Below are positions 6,114 to 12,900 of a DNA stretch of 17,280 nucleotides, piece by piece (position 1 is the first letter of the stretch; each line of letters opens with the position of its first letter). Both the position numbers and the translations under genes were made by a program. Source of the stretch: Nitrosomonadaceae bacterium (GTDB taxonomy: Bacteria; Pseudomonadota; Gammaproteobacteria; Burkholderiales; Nitrosomonadaceae). Where the stretch lies: positions 1-17,280 of the forward strand of contig CAKKRO010000182.1 of NCBI GenBank assembly GCA_919902625.1, read 5' to 3'. The notes beneath the pieces are model-generated. The model did no database searches, was not told the origin of the DNA, and saw only the letters and a program-made list of their open reading frames with translations.

Positions 6114-7588
6114 TGTTCGCCTTGAAAAAACCACGCCAATCGCACCATCGCCAAGGTATCCAGTTTGCAGTATTCGCGCAGCCCTATAGTCAATTCCTGT
6201 TTGCGCGCATCGGAGGTATTTGTATGCAGAATTTCCCGGTATGCAGCTTGAGCATCGCCACCATTACCAACAATCAGCAAGTCATAGCGTAAATCCGAGG
6301 CGACGGTGGGCAACACGGCTTTGATTGACCATGAGCCTTTCATTTCAGGATGGTAGTAATTCGCTCTGGCGATAGGGAGCAAGTCGACGACACGTAAGTT
6401 GATGGCATGCAGCGCTGGAGCCAGATCTGGATACAATTCGGCCAACTCGGCAATACGGCCTTTCTCAAATGCCTGGTAATAAACGAATACCGGCCCATCA
6501 TCCCCCAATACTTCAATCATTTTTTCCGCACATAGTCTGCGTGGATCCTTGCCCGATACGTCCAGAAACATCTCATGGCTTAACTGATGGTGCGATTCTT
6601 CAATATGGCAGGACCACTGGAACGGAACCTGTGTGGCGTAGGGGCGAGTATTTGCCCACCGTGGCACAGCCAGATTAATCGTCTCGAAATCCAGGTAGTA
6701 GCGGGGATAGGTTAAGCTGGCCAATGCCACTCCGGCATTCGGAGAGAGTTCAGGGATACCAGTCTGGCTGACGCGTTGAATCCACTGCTGCGTTTCGTTC
6801 AGAAACTCTGGCGGCACCTGGCAGGCATCCTCGAACCCTTTAGTACGGAGCGCTTCCTTGGCTTCTGTGTGCATCCGGTACAGAACATCGAGCGAATATT
6901 TGGGCTGTACCGGTTCCTTGATAGGCTGTGTGCAATAGGCCTTGAATGGGCATTCAAACGGATCGTCGCATTGCGCTCCAGGTTCAATATTTGGTTCGTC
7001 CCCGGATAACGTGCTGCGTGCTTCTTGAATCCAGGCGGGCACCATCTTAAGCAACGGGTAAATTACATCGTCTAAATTCTCATGTCGAAAAATACCGTGA
7101 TAGTTGCCATCGCCTTGGTAAACAAACGAGGTGTCGATATGCGCCAGTTCGATGGAGGCCAGTGGGATATTGTTCTGCTTGACCACCCATGCTTGCACCG
7201 CGCAGTCGTCAATGTGATAAGGCTTTACGCTGGCGCTGGATTTGACTTCGGCCATACGATAACCAGCGGCCGTAGGTAATAACAGGTCGGCGCGCACCAG
7301 TACACCGTCGTGCTGAAAAGTCGCCTCGAAGATGGGAAGGTCGGGATAGGCCTCCATTGCAGCTTTGGTGGACTTCAGGGCGGCCGACAGGTCATCTTCA
7401 TCCTCAATCAGAATGCCAGTTGGGTAAAATCCTTGTGCAACTTCACCCACTTCATAGCCGATTTGAAATCTATGTTCGGTGTCGTCCGAAACTTCCAGTA
7501 AATCACGCCGATGAATTTGCAGCCACAGTCGCTTGGGGCACTGTTTCCACGCGATGATGCGAGATTTTGAGAGTCCATGGCAAGACAT
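6110..7588 (-). CDS. DUF2779 nuclease: Cas4-like Fe-S PD-(D/E)XK domain plus DEDD exonuclease-like domain
   Basis: This 492-residue protein carries two nuclease folds. The N-terminal part resembles Cas4/RecB-type enzymes: SKSRIIAWKQCPKRLW (7-22) with C17, D101, the E-V-K of MAEVKSS (E114, K116), and three late cysteines C207, C213 and C219 in CDDPFECPFKAYC, a Cas4-style 1+3 cysteine set for a 4Fe-4S cluster. The C-terminal DUF2779 part shows YYLDFETI (D300, E302), YYQAFEKGRI (370-379), VVDLLPIA (D402) and EYCKLDTLAMV (D477), the spacing of a DnaQ-like DEDD exonuclease. It is the first gene of the - strand cassette. The ATG at 7588 has AAGGA 8-9 bases upstream, and its TGA overlaps the ATG of a broken small ORF. 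A DNA- or RNA-degrading defence role is inferred; the substrate is unknown. Confidence 0.82.
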   Translation of the reverse strand: MSCHGLSKSRIIAWKQCPKRLWLQIHRRDLLEVSDDTEHRFQIGYEVGEVAQGFYPTGILIEDEDDLSAALKSTKAAMEAYPDLPIFEATFQHDGVLVRADLLLPTAAGYRMAEVKSSASVKPYHIDDCAVQAWVVKQNNIPLASIELAHIDTSFVYQGDGNYHGIFRHENLDDVIYPLLKMVPAWIQEARSTLSGDEPNIEPGAQCDDPFECPFKAYCTQPIKEPVQPKYSLDVLYRMHTEAKEALRTKGFEDACQVPPEFLNETQQWIQRVSQTGIPELSPNAGVALASLTYPRYYLDFETINLAVPRWANTRPYATQVPFQWSCHIEESHHQLSHEMFLDVSGKDPRRLCAEKMIEVLGDDGPVFVYYQAFEKGRIAELAELYPDLAPALHAINLRVVDLLPIARANYYHPEMKGSWSIKAVLPTVASDLRYDLLIVGNGGDAQAAYREILHTNTSDARKQELTIGLREYCKLDTLAMVRLAWFFQGEQ

Positions 7589-7641
7589 GACGTATATCCT
7601 TCTGAATTATCTAGATTGTTAGGATAGAAAATTGTTGCGAC

Positions 7642-7671
7642 ATAATACGTCGTGAACAAAATATTTGTTCA
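7642..7671 (-). promoter_or_regulatory. Predicted promoter of the DUF2779-WYL-DUF262 cassette
   Basis: On the - strand, TGAACA (7671-7666, 4 of 6 to TTGACA) is followed after 18 bases by TATTAT (7647-7642, 5 of 6 to TATAAT). A transcript would start near 7636 and give a leader of roughly 48 bases before the ATG at 7588. The -35 and most of the spacer are covered by the palindrome at 7652-7672, as expected for a repressible promoter. This is prediction only. Confidence 0.45.
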
Positions 7672-7672
7672 C
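7652..7672. promoter_or_regulatory. Perfect 9-bp inverted repeat, candidate WYL-regulator operator
   Basis: The arms GTGAACAAA (7652-7660) and TTTGTTCAC (7664-7672) are exact reverse complements around ATA, giving a 21-bp dyad with a centre-to-centre spacing of 12 bases, about one helical turn. It lies 64 bases upstream of the first cassette gene and overlaps its predicted -35. The WYL protein encoded in the same cassette is the obvious candidate ligand, since BrxR/CapW-type proteins bind such dyads. The sequence is certain; the binding partner is inferred. Confidence 0.6.
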
Positions 7673-7884
7673 TAAGTTATTTGCAGTTCATATTTTTGCT
7701 GTAGATGTTATTGTCATGTCGGCAGTTTTTTGTTAGTAATGAATTGTTGGTCGGAAACGGACATTTCAATGATGCCAATGGTCAGAGCTTATTCAATTTT
7801 ATTCCAGAAATTATCAGATTAAGTCCAGATTTAAATACGCTGACTCAAGACCCAACCGCATCACTTAATTTTCAGGCAGAATAT

Positions 7885-7938
7885 CAACGTTAGTTGGTTT
7901 ATAGTGGATGGTATATTTTGTCGTTTTATCTAACGTTG
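7885..7938. repeat. Distant inverted repeat upstream of thiL
   Basis: CAACGTTAG (7885-7893) and CTAACGTTG (7930-7938) are perfect 9-bp reverse complements separated by 36 bases. The right arm ends 13 bases before the thiL GTG. It could form a long-loop hairpin in the leader, be paired regulator half-sites, or mark the edge of the inserted DNA. Each arm contains the self-complementary AACGTT, which makes such pairing easier to obtain by chance. Confidence 0.4.
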
Positions 7939-7951
7939 TTATCGCCAGCCA

Positions 7952-8923
7952 GTGCATTCTGAATTTGATATTATCCGGCATTATTTTTCTCGCCCTACCC
8001 CCAGTGCCATATTGGGAATCGGCGATGATGCTGCGCTCATTGCATCGACAACCCAAACGGAACTGGCCATTTCAACGGATACTTTAGTTTGCGGCACACA
8101 TTTCTTTGCCGATGCTGATCCCTACAAACTCGGATATAAATCCCTGGCAGTTAATCTCTCGGATATGGCCGCAATGGGTGCAAGGCCTCGCTGGGCATTG
8201 CTTTCATTGACGCTGCCGGATGATCTGGCCAGGCATAATCAAGTCTGGTTAAGCGAGTTCAGTAAAGGGTTTTTTGCACTGGCTGATTTATATCATGTGG
8301 AATTAATCGGCGGGGATACGACTTCCGGGCCGCTGAATATCGGTGTGCAGATCGTGGGTGAAGTCGCTGCAGGCAAAGCGCTGCGCCGCAGTGGCGCGAA
8401 ACTGGAGGATGATGTTTGGGTTTCCGGTCAGTTAGGTGATGCTGCTCTGGCGCTGAATCATGAGCTGCAGCAGATCATTCTGGAGTGCGATGAGATCGAG
8501 CACTGCCTGCCTGCATTATTGACACCGACGGCAAGGGTTGAGTTGGGGCAGCGATTGATTGGTTTGGCGCATAGTGCCATTGATATATCCGATGGACTCA
8601 TGGCAGATTTGGGGCATATTCTGGAAAGCTCGGGAAAAGCGGCTTGCATCAATATGGCAGCATTGCCGTGCTCAACTGTCTTGAAAAGATACCTGCATCA
8701 ATCCCTGGCAATGAATTGTTTGCTGGCGGGCGGAGATGATTATGAGTTATGTTTTACAGCGCCTAAAATAAATCGCGGGAAAATTGAAGCGCTTTCTGCT
8801 GAACTGGCTATTCCACTCACCCTGATTGGCGGGATTTTGTCAGGCGAAGGCCTGATGGTGAAAGATGCCAGCGGGAATGCCATTACATTGGAGACCAAAG
8901 GTTATGACCACTTCAGCGCCTGA
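7952..8923 (+). CDS. thiL: Thiamine-monophosphate kinase
   Basis: This 323-residue cytoplasmic protein matches ThiL, which phosphorylates thiamine monophosphate with ATP to the cofactor thiamine diphosphate. Conserved AIR-synthase-like motifs are present in order: LGIGDDAALI (21-30), STDTLVCGTHF (41-51), VNLSDMAAMGARP (67-79), LIGGDTTSGP (118-127), AIDISDGLMADLG and the late LLAGGDDYELCF, whose acidic residues bind Mg2+. The start is GTG at 7952, placed where ThiL proteins normally begin (SEFDIIRHYFSR). I see no good ribosome binding site before it, and it has lost the usual coupling to nusB. Its 3' end overlaps pgpA by 20 bases, so thiL-pgpA form an operon, probably with cinA. Confidence 0.95.
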   Translation: MHSEFDIIRHYFSRPTPSAILGIGDDAALIASTTQTELAISTDTLVCGTHFFADADPYKLGYKSLAVNLSDMAAMGARPRWALLSLTLPDDLARHNQVWLSEFSKGFFALADLYHVELIGGDTTSGPLNIGVQIVGEVAAGKALRRSGAKLEDDVWVSGQLGDAALALNHELQQIILECDEIEHCLPALLTPTARVELGQRLIGLAHSAIDISDGLMADLGHILESSGKAACINMAALPCSTVLKRYLHQSLAMNCLLAGGDDYELCFTAPKINRGKIEALSAELAIPLTLIGGILSGEGLMVKDASGNAITLETKGYDHFSA

Positions 8924-9452
8924 AATGCACGGCCTGTCCGGTTCTGAGTCAACTCAATTACGCCCGGACTGGGGTTTGGTATACAGCCATCCTGCTTATT
9001 TCATCGCATTCTCAGGTGGCGCCGGATTAAGTCCTGCCGCTCCGGGCACAGTAGGAACGCTCGTTGCATTTCCTTTATTCTGGGTATTGAACTATTACCT
9101 GAGTCCTTTTTATTTCTTGTTGCTGATTGATGTCCTGTTTATTGCCGGTATTTGGGCATGCGGTCTCAGTGGCAAGGCTTTAGGTGTTCCCGATCACGGC
9201 GGTATGGTATGGGATGAAACGGTTGCGTTTCTTCTAGTTTTGTACTTCACGCCGGTCGACTGGGTATGGCAGTTAGCCGCATTTATTTTGTTTCGCTTCT
9301 TTGATATTGCCAAACCCCAGCCTATCCGCTACTACGATAGTCATCTGCAAGGAGGTTTTGGTGTAATGTTTGATGATATGGTAGCTGCCTTCTTTACGTT
9401 GCTTTGTTTGGCCGGATGGAAAGCCTGGGTGCTATCCGAAGGGTATTTCTAG
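8904..9452 (+). CDS. pgpA: Phosphatidylglycerophosphatase A
   Basis: The 182-residue product is PgpA, an inner-membrane Mg2+-dependent phosphatase that removes the phosphate of phosphatidylglycerophosphate to give phosphatidylglycerol. Family motifs: FSGGAGLSPAAPGTVGTL (36-53), GMVWDETVAF (100-109), RFFDIAKPQPI (131-141) and GGFGVMFDDMVA (150-161), with the acidic residues of the active site in the last three. Hydrophobic segments at about 52-85, 107-134 and 158-176 fit a membrane protein. The ATG at 8904 lies within the end of thiL; another in-frame ATG at 8925 sits just past the thiL stop and is possible, while the longer extension inside thiL looks like shadow sequence. thiL-pgpA is a frequent pair in proteobacteria. 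Confidence 0.93.
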   Translation: MTTSAPEMHGLSGSESTQLRPDWGLVYSHPAYFIAFSGGAGLSPAAPGTVGTLVAFPLFWVLNYYLSPFYFLLLIDVLFIAGIWACGLSGKALGVPDHGGMVWDETVAFLLVLYFTPVDWVWQLAAFILFRFFDIAKPQPIRYYDSHLQGGFGVMFDDMVAAFFTLLCLAGWKAWVLSEGYF

Positions 9453-9475
9453 GAATCTGCCGGACTTAAGTGATC

Positions 9476-9481
9476 AAGGAG
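9476..9481 (+). promoter_or_regulatory. Ribosome binding site that sets an ATT start for cinA/pncC
   Basis: AAGGAG, a perfect match to the anti-Shine-Dalgarno, ends 7 bases before ATT at 9489. The downstream frame from ATT gives a normal family N-terminus. The next in-frame conventional start, GTG at 9531, has no ribosome binding site and removes 14 residues. Confidence 0.75.
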
Positions 9482-9488
9482 TCATAAA

Positions 9489-10001
9489 ATTTCAGATACG
9501 GATCAAGCAGTCTTTGACCTGGCAGTCAAAGTGGGCGAACGCCTTATGCAGCACGGACTCAAGCTGGTGACCGCCGAATCCTGTACGGGCGGCTGGCTGG
9601 GCCAAGCAGTGACTGCCGTAGCGGGCAGTTCAGCCTGGTATGAACGGGGATTTATCACTTACAGCAATCTTTCCAAATGTGAAATGCTGGGTGTGCAGCA
9701 GGCGACATTGGATCAATATGGCGCCGTATCCGCGCAAACTGCACAGGAAATGGTCATGGGAGCGCTAAACCGGAGTCATGCCCAGGTGGGCGTGTCTATC
9801 ACGGGTATTGCAGGTCCTGATGGCGGCACTGCAGTGAAACCCGTGGGGATGATTTGTTTTGCCTGGGCGATCGAGGATGGTCCGGTGCGACAGGAAACCC
9901 GATTCTTTAAGGGGAATCGTGACACCATCAGGCGATTGTCAGTGGCTACAGCCTTGCAAGGAATACTGCGCCTATTAGATGATGCGATCACCGTAGCCTG
10001 A
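9489..10001 (+). CDS. pncC: Nicotinamide-nucleotide amidase (CinA C-terminal domain protein), ATT start
   Basis: Counted from ATT at 9489 the protein has 170 residues, close to E. coli PncC (165). It hydrolyses nicotinamide mononucleotide to nicotinate mononucleotide plus ammonia, recycling pyridine nucleotides. Landmarks are AESCTGGWLG (29-38), SAWYERGFITYSN (about 48-60), and SITGIAGPDGGT (103-114) followed by KPVG. The N-terminal molybdopterin-like domain of full-length CinA is absent, as is usual for these stand-alone proteins. The start is odd: an ideal AAGGAG precedes ATT, and ISDTDQAVFDLAVKVGERL reads like a normal N-terminus. An in-frame TGA at 9471 rules out any start further upstream. 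It lies 36 bases after pgpA, so is likely co-transcribed. Ending the frame at GTG 9531 would shorten the first helix. Confidence 0.9.
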   Translation: MSDTDQAVFDLAVKVGERLMQHGLKLVTAESCTGGWLGQAVTAVAGSSAWYERGFITYSNLSKCEMLGVQQATLDQYGAVSAQTAQEMVMGALNRSHAQVGVSITGIAGPDGGTAVKPVGMICFAWAIEDGPVRQETRFFKGNRDTIRRLSVATALQGILRLLDDAITVA

Positions 10002-10021
10002 GTTCCCTAAAGGTATGAATC

Positions 10022-10633
10022 TTAGTGTTCAGCCGATTGCTGGCTGGTTTGCGTGATAATGCGATCACAGTATGCGATGGCCAAGGCTGAAAGCAGGAAA
10101 GCCATATGGATGCCGGTTTGTGCGAGCAGCGTTTTTTCGTCGTACGCACTGGCATTGATAAAGGTTTTCAGCAGATGGATCGACGAAATTCCGATGATAG
10201 CGGTTGCCAGCTTAACCTTTAAAACGGAAGCATTCACATGCGACAACCATTCAGGCTGATCAGGGTGTCCTTCCAGATTCATTCGTGAAACAAAGGTTTC
10301 ATAGCCGCCGATAATGACCATGATCAGCAGATTGGAAATCATCACCACATCGATCAGACCCAGAACAACCAACATAATGGTCGTTTCGGTTAACTTGGCG
10401 GGTCTGGTCGCGCCTTCAATCGTCACAATATCGAGAATATGTTGCAATGCAGTCTGGTTGCCCATGACAGCGCCGATCAAATCTGTTAATTCCACCCAGA
10501 AGTGAAATACATAAATACATTGCGCCAACACCAGGCCCAGATATAAAGGCAATTGCAACCAACGGGTTAGGAAGAGAAAATGGGCCATTATCGGGATTTT
10601 CTTCGAATTATTTTGCTCAGATTTGTTTTCCAT
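10022..10633 (-). CDS. yqhA: UPF0114/YqhA family inner-membrane protein
   Basis: The 203-residue product resembles E. coli YqhA, an integral membrane protein of unknown function. Shared landmarks are the N-terminal LTRWLQLPLYLGLVLA (22-37), IDVVMISNLLIMVIIGGYETFVSR (94-117) and KLATAIIGISSIHLLKTF (141-158). Hydrophobic segments lie at about 27-48, 86-109, 140-157 and 172-190, consistent with several membrane spans. It is longer than YqhA because of a short polar N-terminus and an insert near 57-82. The ATG at 10633 was chosen over one 18 codons upstream: it has GAAG about 8 bases before it and begins nearer the family's usual start. A terminator at 10688-10721 separates it from mtkB, so it probably has its own promoter. 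It converges with cinA, leaving a 20-base gap. Confidence 0.85.
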   Translation of the reverse strand: MENKSEQNNSKKIPIMAHFLFLTRWLQLPLYLGLVLAQCIYVFHFWVELTDLIGAVMGNQTALQHILDIVTIEGATRPAKLTETTIMLVVLGLIDVVMISNLLIMVIIGGYETFVSRMNLEGHPDQPEWLSHVNASVLKVKLATAIIGISSIHLLKTFINASAYDEKTLLAQTGIHMAFLLSALAIAYCDRIITQTSQQSAEH

Positions 10634-10687
10634 AGATTCTTCAGTCAATGATATCTTACCCGGGTCAGCAAGTTGCAGCATTAGCAC

Positions 10688-10721
10688 AAAAAACTAAGGG
10701 CACCCGGAGATACCCTTTAGT
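10688..10721 (-). terminator. Rho-independent terminator after mtkB
   Basis: Read on the - strand, ACTAAAGGG (10721-10713) pairs with CCCTTAGT (10700-10693) with one bulged A, around a 12-base loop, and is followed by a run of T ending at 10688. It lies 31 bases past the mtkB stop and closes the mcl-mtkA-mtkB transcript before yqhA. Confidence 0.75.
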
Positions 10722-10751
10722 GTTTGATGTTCTGGCTTCGTTAAACTCAAA

Positions 10752-11639
10752 TTACATCTTGGCTAAAACTTCCGCAATGGTTTGTCCCATCAGTGAGGGT
10801 GTCGGGCAAATGGTGACACCCAGTTCCTTGAGTATCGCCACTTTTTCCGCCGCGCTTTCCCCGGCGGAAGAAATAATGGCGCCCGCATGTCCCATGCGCC
10901 GTCCTTCTGGTGCCGTCAGCCCCGCAATATAAGCAACCAATGGCTTGGTCATGTTATCTTTGGCAAACTGTCCGGCTTCCACTTCCTGGGGGCCGCCGAT
11001 TTCACCAATCATCAGCGCCACCTTGGTTTCGGGATCTTGTTCCAGTCTTTCCAGAATATCGCGGTGTGAGCTGCCGATAATCGGATCGCCGCCAATGCCA
11101 ACGGAGGTTGAAATACCGATGCCTAACAGTCTCATCTGATCGGCGGCTTCATAACCCAGCGTGCCGGAGCGGCCGACAATCCCCACGTTTCCACGCATGT
11201 AGATATGCCCCGGCATGATTCCCAGCATGGCGCGGCCTGGGCTGATGGTGCCCGCGCAATTGGGGCCGGTCAGCATCATGCGTTCTTCCTTGGCGAAGCG
11301 ACGCAAGAAATTTTTAACGGTCATCATGTCTTGTGTCGGAATGCCGTCGGTGATGGATACGCAATATTTGATGCCCGCATCGGCAGCTTCCATGATGGAA
11401 TCCGCCGCGAACGCGGGCGGTACAAAGACGATGCTCGCTTCTGCGCCTACCTGATCGACCGCTTCCTTGACGGTATTGAATACCGGCAATCCCAGATGCG
11501 TTTGTCCGCCTTTGCCGGGGGTGACGCCGCCGACTACGTTGGAGCCGTAGTCCATCATTTCCTGTGCATGGAAGGTACCGATTTTTCCGGTAAAGCCTTG
11601 AACAATCATTCGTGTGTTTTCGTTGATTAATATCGCCAC
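10752..11639 (-). CDS. mtkB: Malate-CoA ligase (malate thiokinase) alpha-type subunit
   Basis: The product has 295 residues and is homologous to SucD, the CoA-binding, histidine-phosphorylated subunit of acyl-CoA synthetases. Seen directly: ILINENTRMIVQGFTGKIGT (3-22), GGVTPGKGGQTHLGLPVFNT (37-56), SRSGTLGYEA-type stretch (GRSGTLGYEAADQ) and RRMGHAGAI with the phospho-acceptor His at 251. Features that favour malate-CoA ligase over SucD are the inserted FLRRFAKEER and GPNCAGTISPG, which match Methylobacterium MtkB as I recall it, and the adjacent malyl-CoA lyase gene. The reaction is malate + ATP + CoA to malyl-CoA + ADP + Pi, reversible. The ATG at 11639 has GGGAG 5 bases upstream and follows the mtkA stop by 10 bases. 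Succinate-CoA ligase activity cannot be excluded without assay. Confidence 0.85.
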   Translation of the reverse strand: MAILINENTRMIVQGFTGKIGTFHAQEMMDYGSNVVGGVTPGKGGQTHLGLPVFNTVKEAVDQVGAEASIVFVPPAFAADSIMEAADAGIKYCVSITDGIPTQDMMTVKNFLRRFAKEERMMLTGPNCAGTISPGRAMLGIMPGHIYMRGNVGIVGRSGTLGYEAADQMRLLGIGISTSVGIGGDPIIGSSHRDILERLEQDPETKVALMIGEIGGPQEVEAGQFAKDNMTKPLVAYIAGLTAPEGRRMGHAGAIISSAGESAAEKVAILKELGVTICPTPSLMGQTIAEVLAKM

Positions 11640-11649
11640 TTTGCGCTCC

Positions 11650-12831
11650 CTAGGCTTCGTGTGCTACGACTTCGTTGCGTGCGCGTACCACTTTCTCCGC
11701 CGCATCCGCTAACGTATCTGCTGTGATAATCGGCAAGCCGCTATCCGCAATAATGCGGCGGCCTTCTTCGACATTGGTTCCCGACAGGCGGACCACCAGA
11801 GGGATTTTCATGTCGATGTTTTTGACCGCATGTACAACCCCTTCCGCGATCCAGTCGCAACGGTTGATGCCGGCAAAAATATTGACCAGCATGGCTTTAA
11901 CGCCGGAATCGGCTAACACCAGGCGAAAGGCTTTTTCGGTACGCTCAGCGGAAGCGCCACCGCCCACATCCAGAAAATTGGCAGGTTCGCCACCCGCCAG
12001 TTTGATCATGTCCATGGTGGCCATTGCCAGACCGGCGCCATTAATCATGCAGCCGATATCGCCATCCAGCCCGACATAGCTCAAGCCTGCTTCCGCTGCG
12101 GCGACTTCGCGGCTGTCCACCTGCGTATTGTCACGCAACTCCGCGATTTTATGGCGACGGAACAGGGCATTTTCGTCAAAGGTCATTTTGGCATCCAGCG
12201 CAACGATTTCGTTGCCGGTGGTCAGGACGAGCGGATTAATTTCCAGGATATTGGCATCCAGATCGCGTAACGCGCGATAACAGCCTTTAATGGTTTTGAC
12301 TGCGTGATTGAGTTGAGCGGTGTCGATATTCAAGGCAAAGGCCATTTTCCTGGCCTGAAAATCCTGCAATCCGACCGCCGGTTCGATATAAATCTTGATG
12401 ATCGCTTCCGGGTTGGTTTCAGCCAGTTTCTCAATCTCCATGCCGCCTTGCGCTGAGCCGACCATAATGACGCGCTCGCTGCTGCGGTCAATCATGAAGG
12501 ACAGATACATTTCCTTGGCAATGCTGGTTCCAGCTTCAATATATAGCCGGGAGCAGATTTTGCCCGCAGGCCCGGTCTGATGCGTCACCAGATTTTTCCC
12601 CAGCAACTCCTCAGCGGCTTTCTCGACTTCATTATGTGTCCTGCAAACCTTGATTCCCCCCGCCTTGCCGCGCGCACCGGAGTGAATCTGTGCTTTGACA
12701 ACCCATACATCGCCATCAATCTCTCTTGCGCGTTGTACGGCCTCCACCACGCTATAGGCTAAACCGCCATCAGCAATTTTGACACCGTATCCTGACAAGA
12801 TCTCTTTTGCCTGATATTCGTGAATATTCAA
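11650..12831 (-). CDS. mtkA: Malate-CoA ligase (malate thiokinase) beta-type subunit, TTG start
   Basis: This 393-residue protein is homologous to SucC. An N-terminal ATP-grasp domain holds VKAQIHSGARGKAGGIK (45-61) and LEINPLVLT (196-204); the C-terminal CoA-ligase domain holds GAGLAMATMDMI (265-276), FLDVGGGAS (286-294), NIFAGINRCDWIAEGVV (317-333) and RLSGTNVEEG (348-357). NIFAGINRCDW is the version I associate with methylotroph MtkA; SucC has NIFGGIVRCD. The start is TTG at 12831 with GAGGA 7 bases upstream, and the protein begins MNIHEYQAKE as the family does. It is the middle gene of mcl-mtkA-mtkB, with a hairpin in the 91-base gap after mcl. It supplies the nucleotide-binding half of the malate-CoA ligase. 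Confidence 0.87.
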   Translation of the reverse strand: MNIHEYQAKEILSGYGVKIADGGLAYSVVEAVQRAREIDGDVWVVKAQIHSGARGKAGGIKVCRTHNEVEKAAEELLGKNLVTHQTGPAGKICSRLYIEAGTSIAKEMYLSFMIDRSSERVIMVGSAQGGMEIEKLAETNPEAIIKIYIEPAVGLQDFQARKMAFALNIDTAQLNHAVKTIKGCYRALRDLDANILEINPLVLTTGNEIVALDAKMTFDENALFRRHKIAELRDNTQVDSREVAAAEAGLSYVGLDGDIGCMINGAGLAMATMDMIKLAGGEPANFLDVGGGASAERTEKAFRLVLADSGVKAMLVNIFAGINRCDWIAEGVVHAVKNIDMKIPLVVRLSGTNVEEGRRIIADSGLPIITADTLADAAEKVVRARNEVVAHEA

Positions 12832-12900
12832 TTCAATTTCCTCAACAATCGCATTAAATTCAATAAGCTTATAGCCATCTCAAATGGGAGAGCTATAAAG

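Larger units (their letters stand above)
686..7951. other. Accessory island between nusB and thiL
   Basis: The + strand operon ribH-nusB / thiL-pgpA-cinA is interrupted here by about 7.2 kb in which every identifiable gene lies on the - strand. Contents are an FtsK-gamma/FtsZ-like fusion gene and a cassette of two nuclease genes, a zinc-finger hypothetical gene and a WYL regulator gene. Base composition is mosaic: sampled rows give 38% G+C at 2401-2460 and 32% at 2941-3000, against 63% at 4561-4620 and 57% at 5041-5100. No integrase, transposase, tRNA or convincing flanking direct repeat was found, so the mode of entry is unknown. That nusB and thiL are normally adjacent is general knowledge; the insertion itself is an inference. 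Confidence 0.65.
7589..7951. other. Intergenic region between the cassette and thiL
   Basis: This 363-base AT-rich stretch separates divergent genes and should hold promoters for both. On the left are the predicted - strand promoter and the palindrome at 7652-7672; on the right is a 9-bp inverted repeat flanking a possible thiL promoter zone. A 62-codon + strand ORF (7705-7893) lies between, preceded directly by a stop codon, without a ribosome binding site and without recognisable motifs; I do not call it a gene. Confidence 0.6.

Noticed and set aside
6110..7588. Cas4-like gene as a sign of a CRISPR-Cas locus
   Set aside because: No repeat-spacer array and no other cas gene is present; the C-terminal DUF2779 domain places it in a different family.
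7705..7893. A 62-codon + strand ORF in the cassette-thiL gap
   Set aside because: A stop codon directly precedes its ATG, there is no ribosome binding site, and I recognise no motif; length alone is not enough in AT-rich DNA.
10752..12831. Calling the ligase pair succinyl-CoA synthetase (sucCD)
   Set aside because: NIFAGINRCDW, the FLRRFAKEER insert and the adjacent malyl-CoA lyase fit malate-CoA ligase better; succinate activity stays possible and is stated in the entries.
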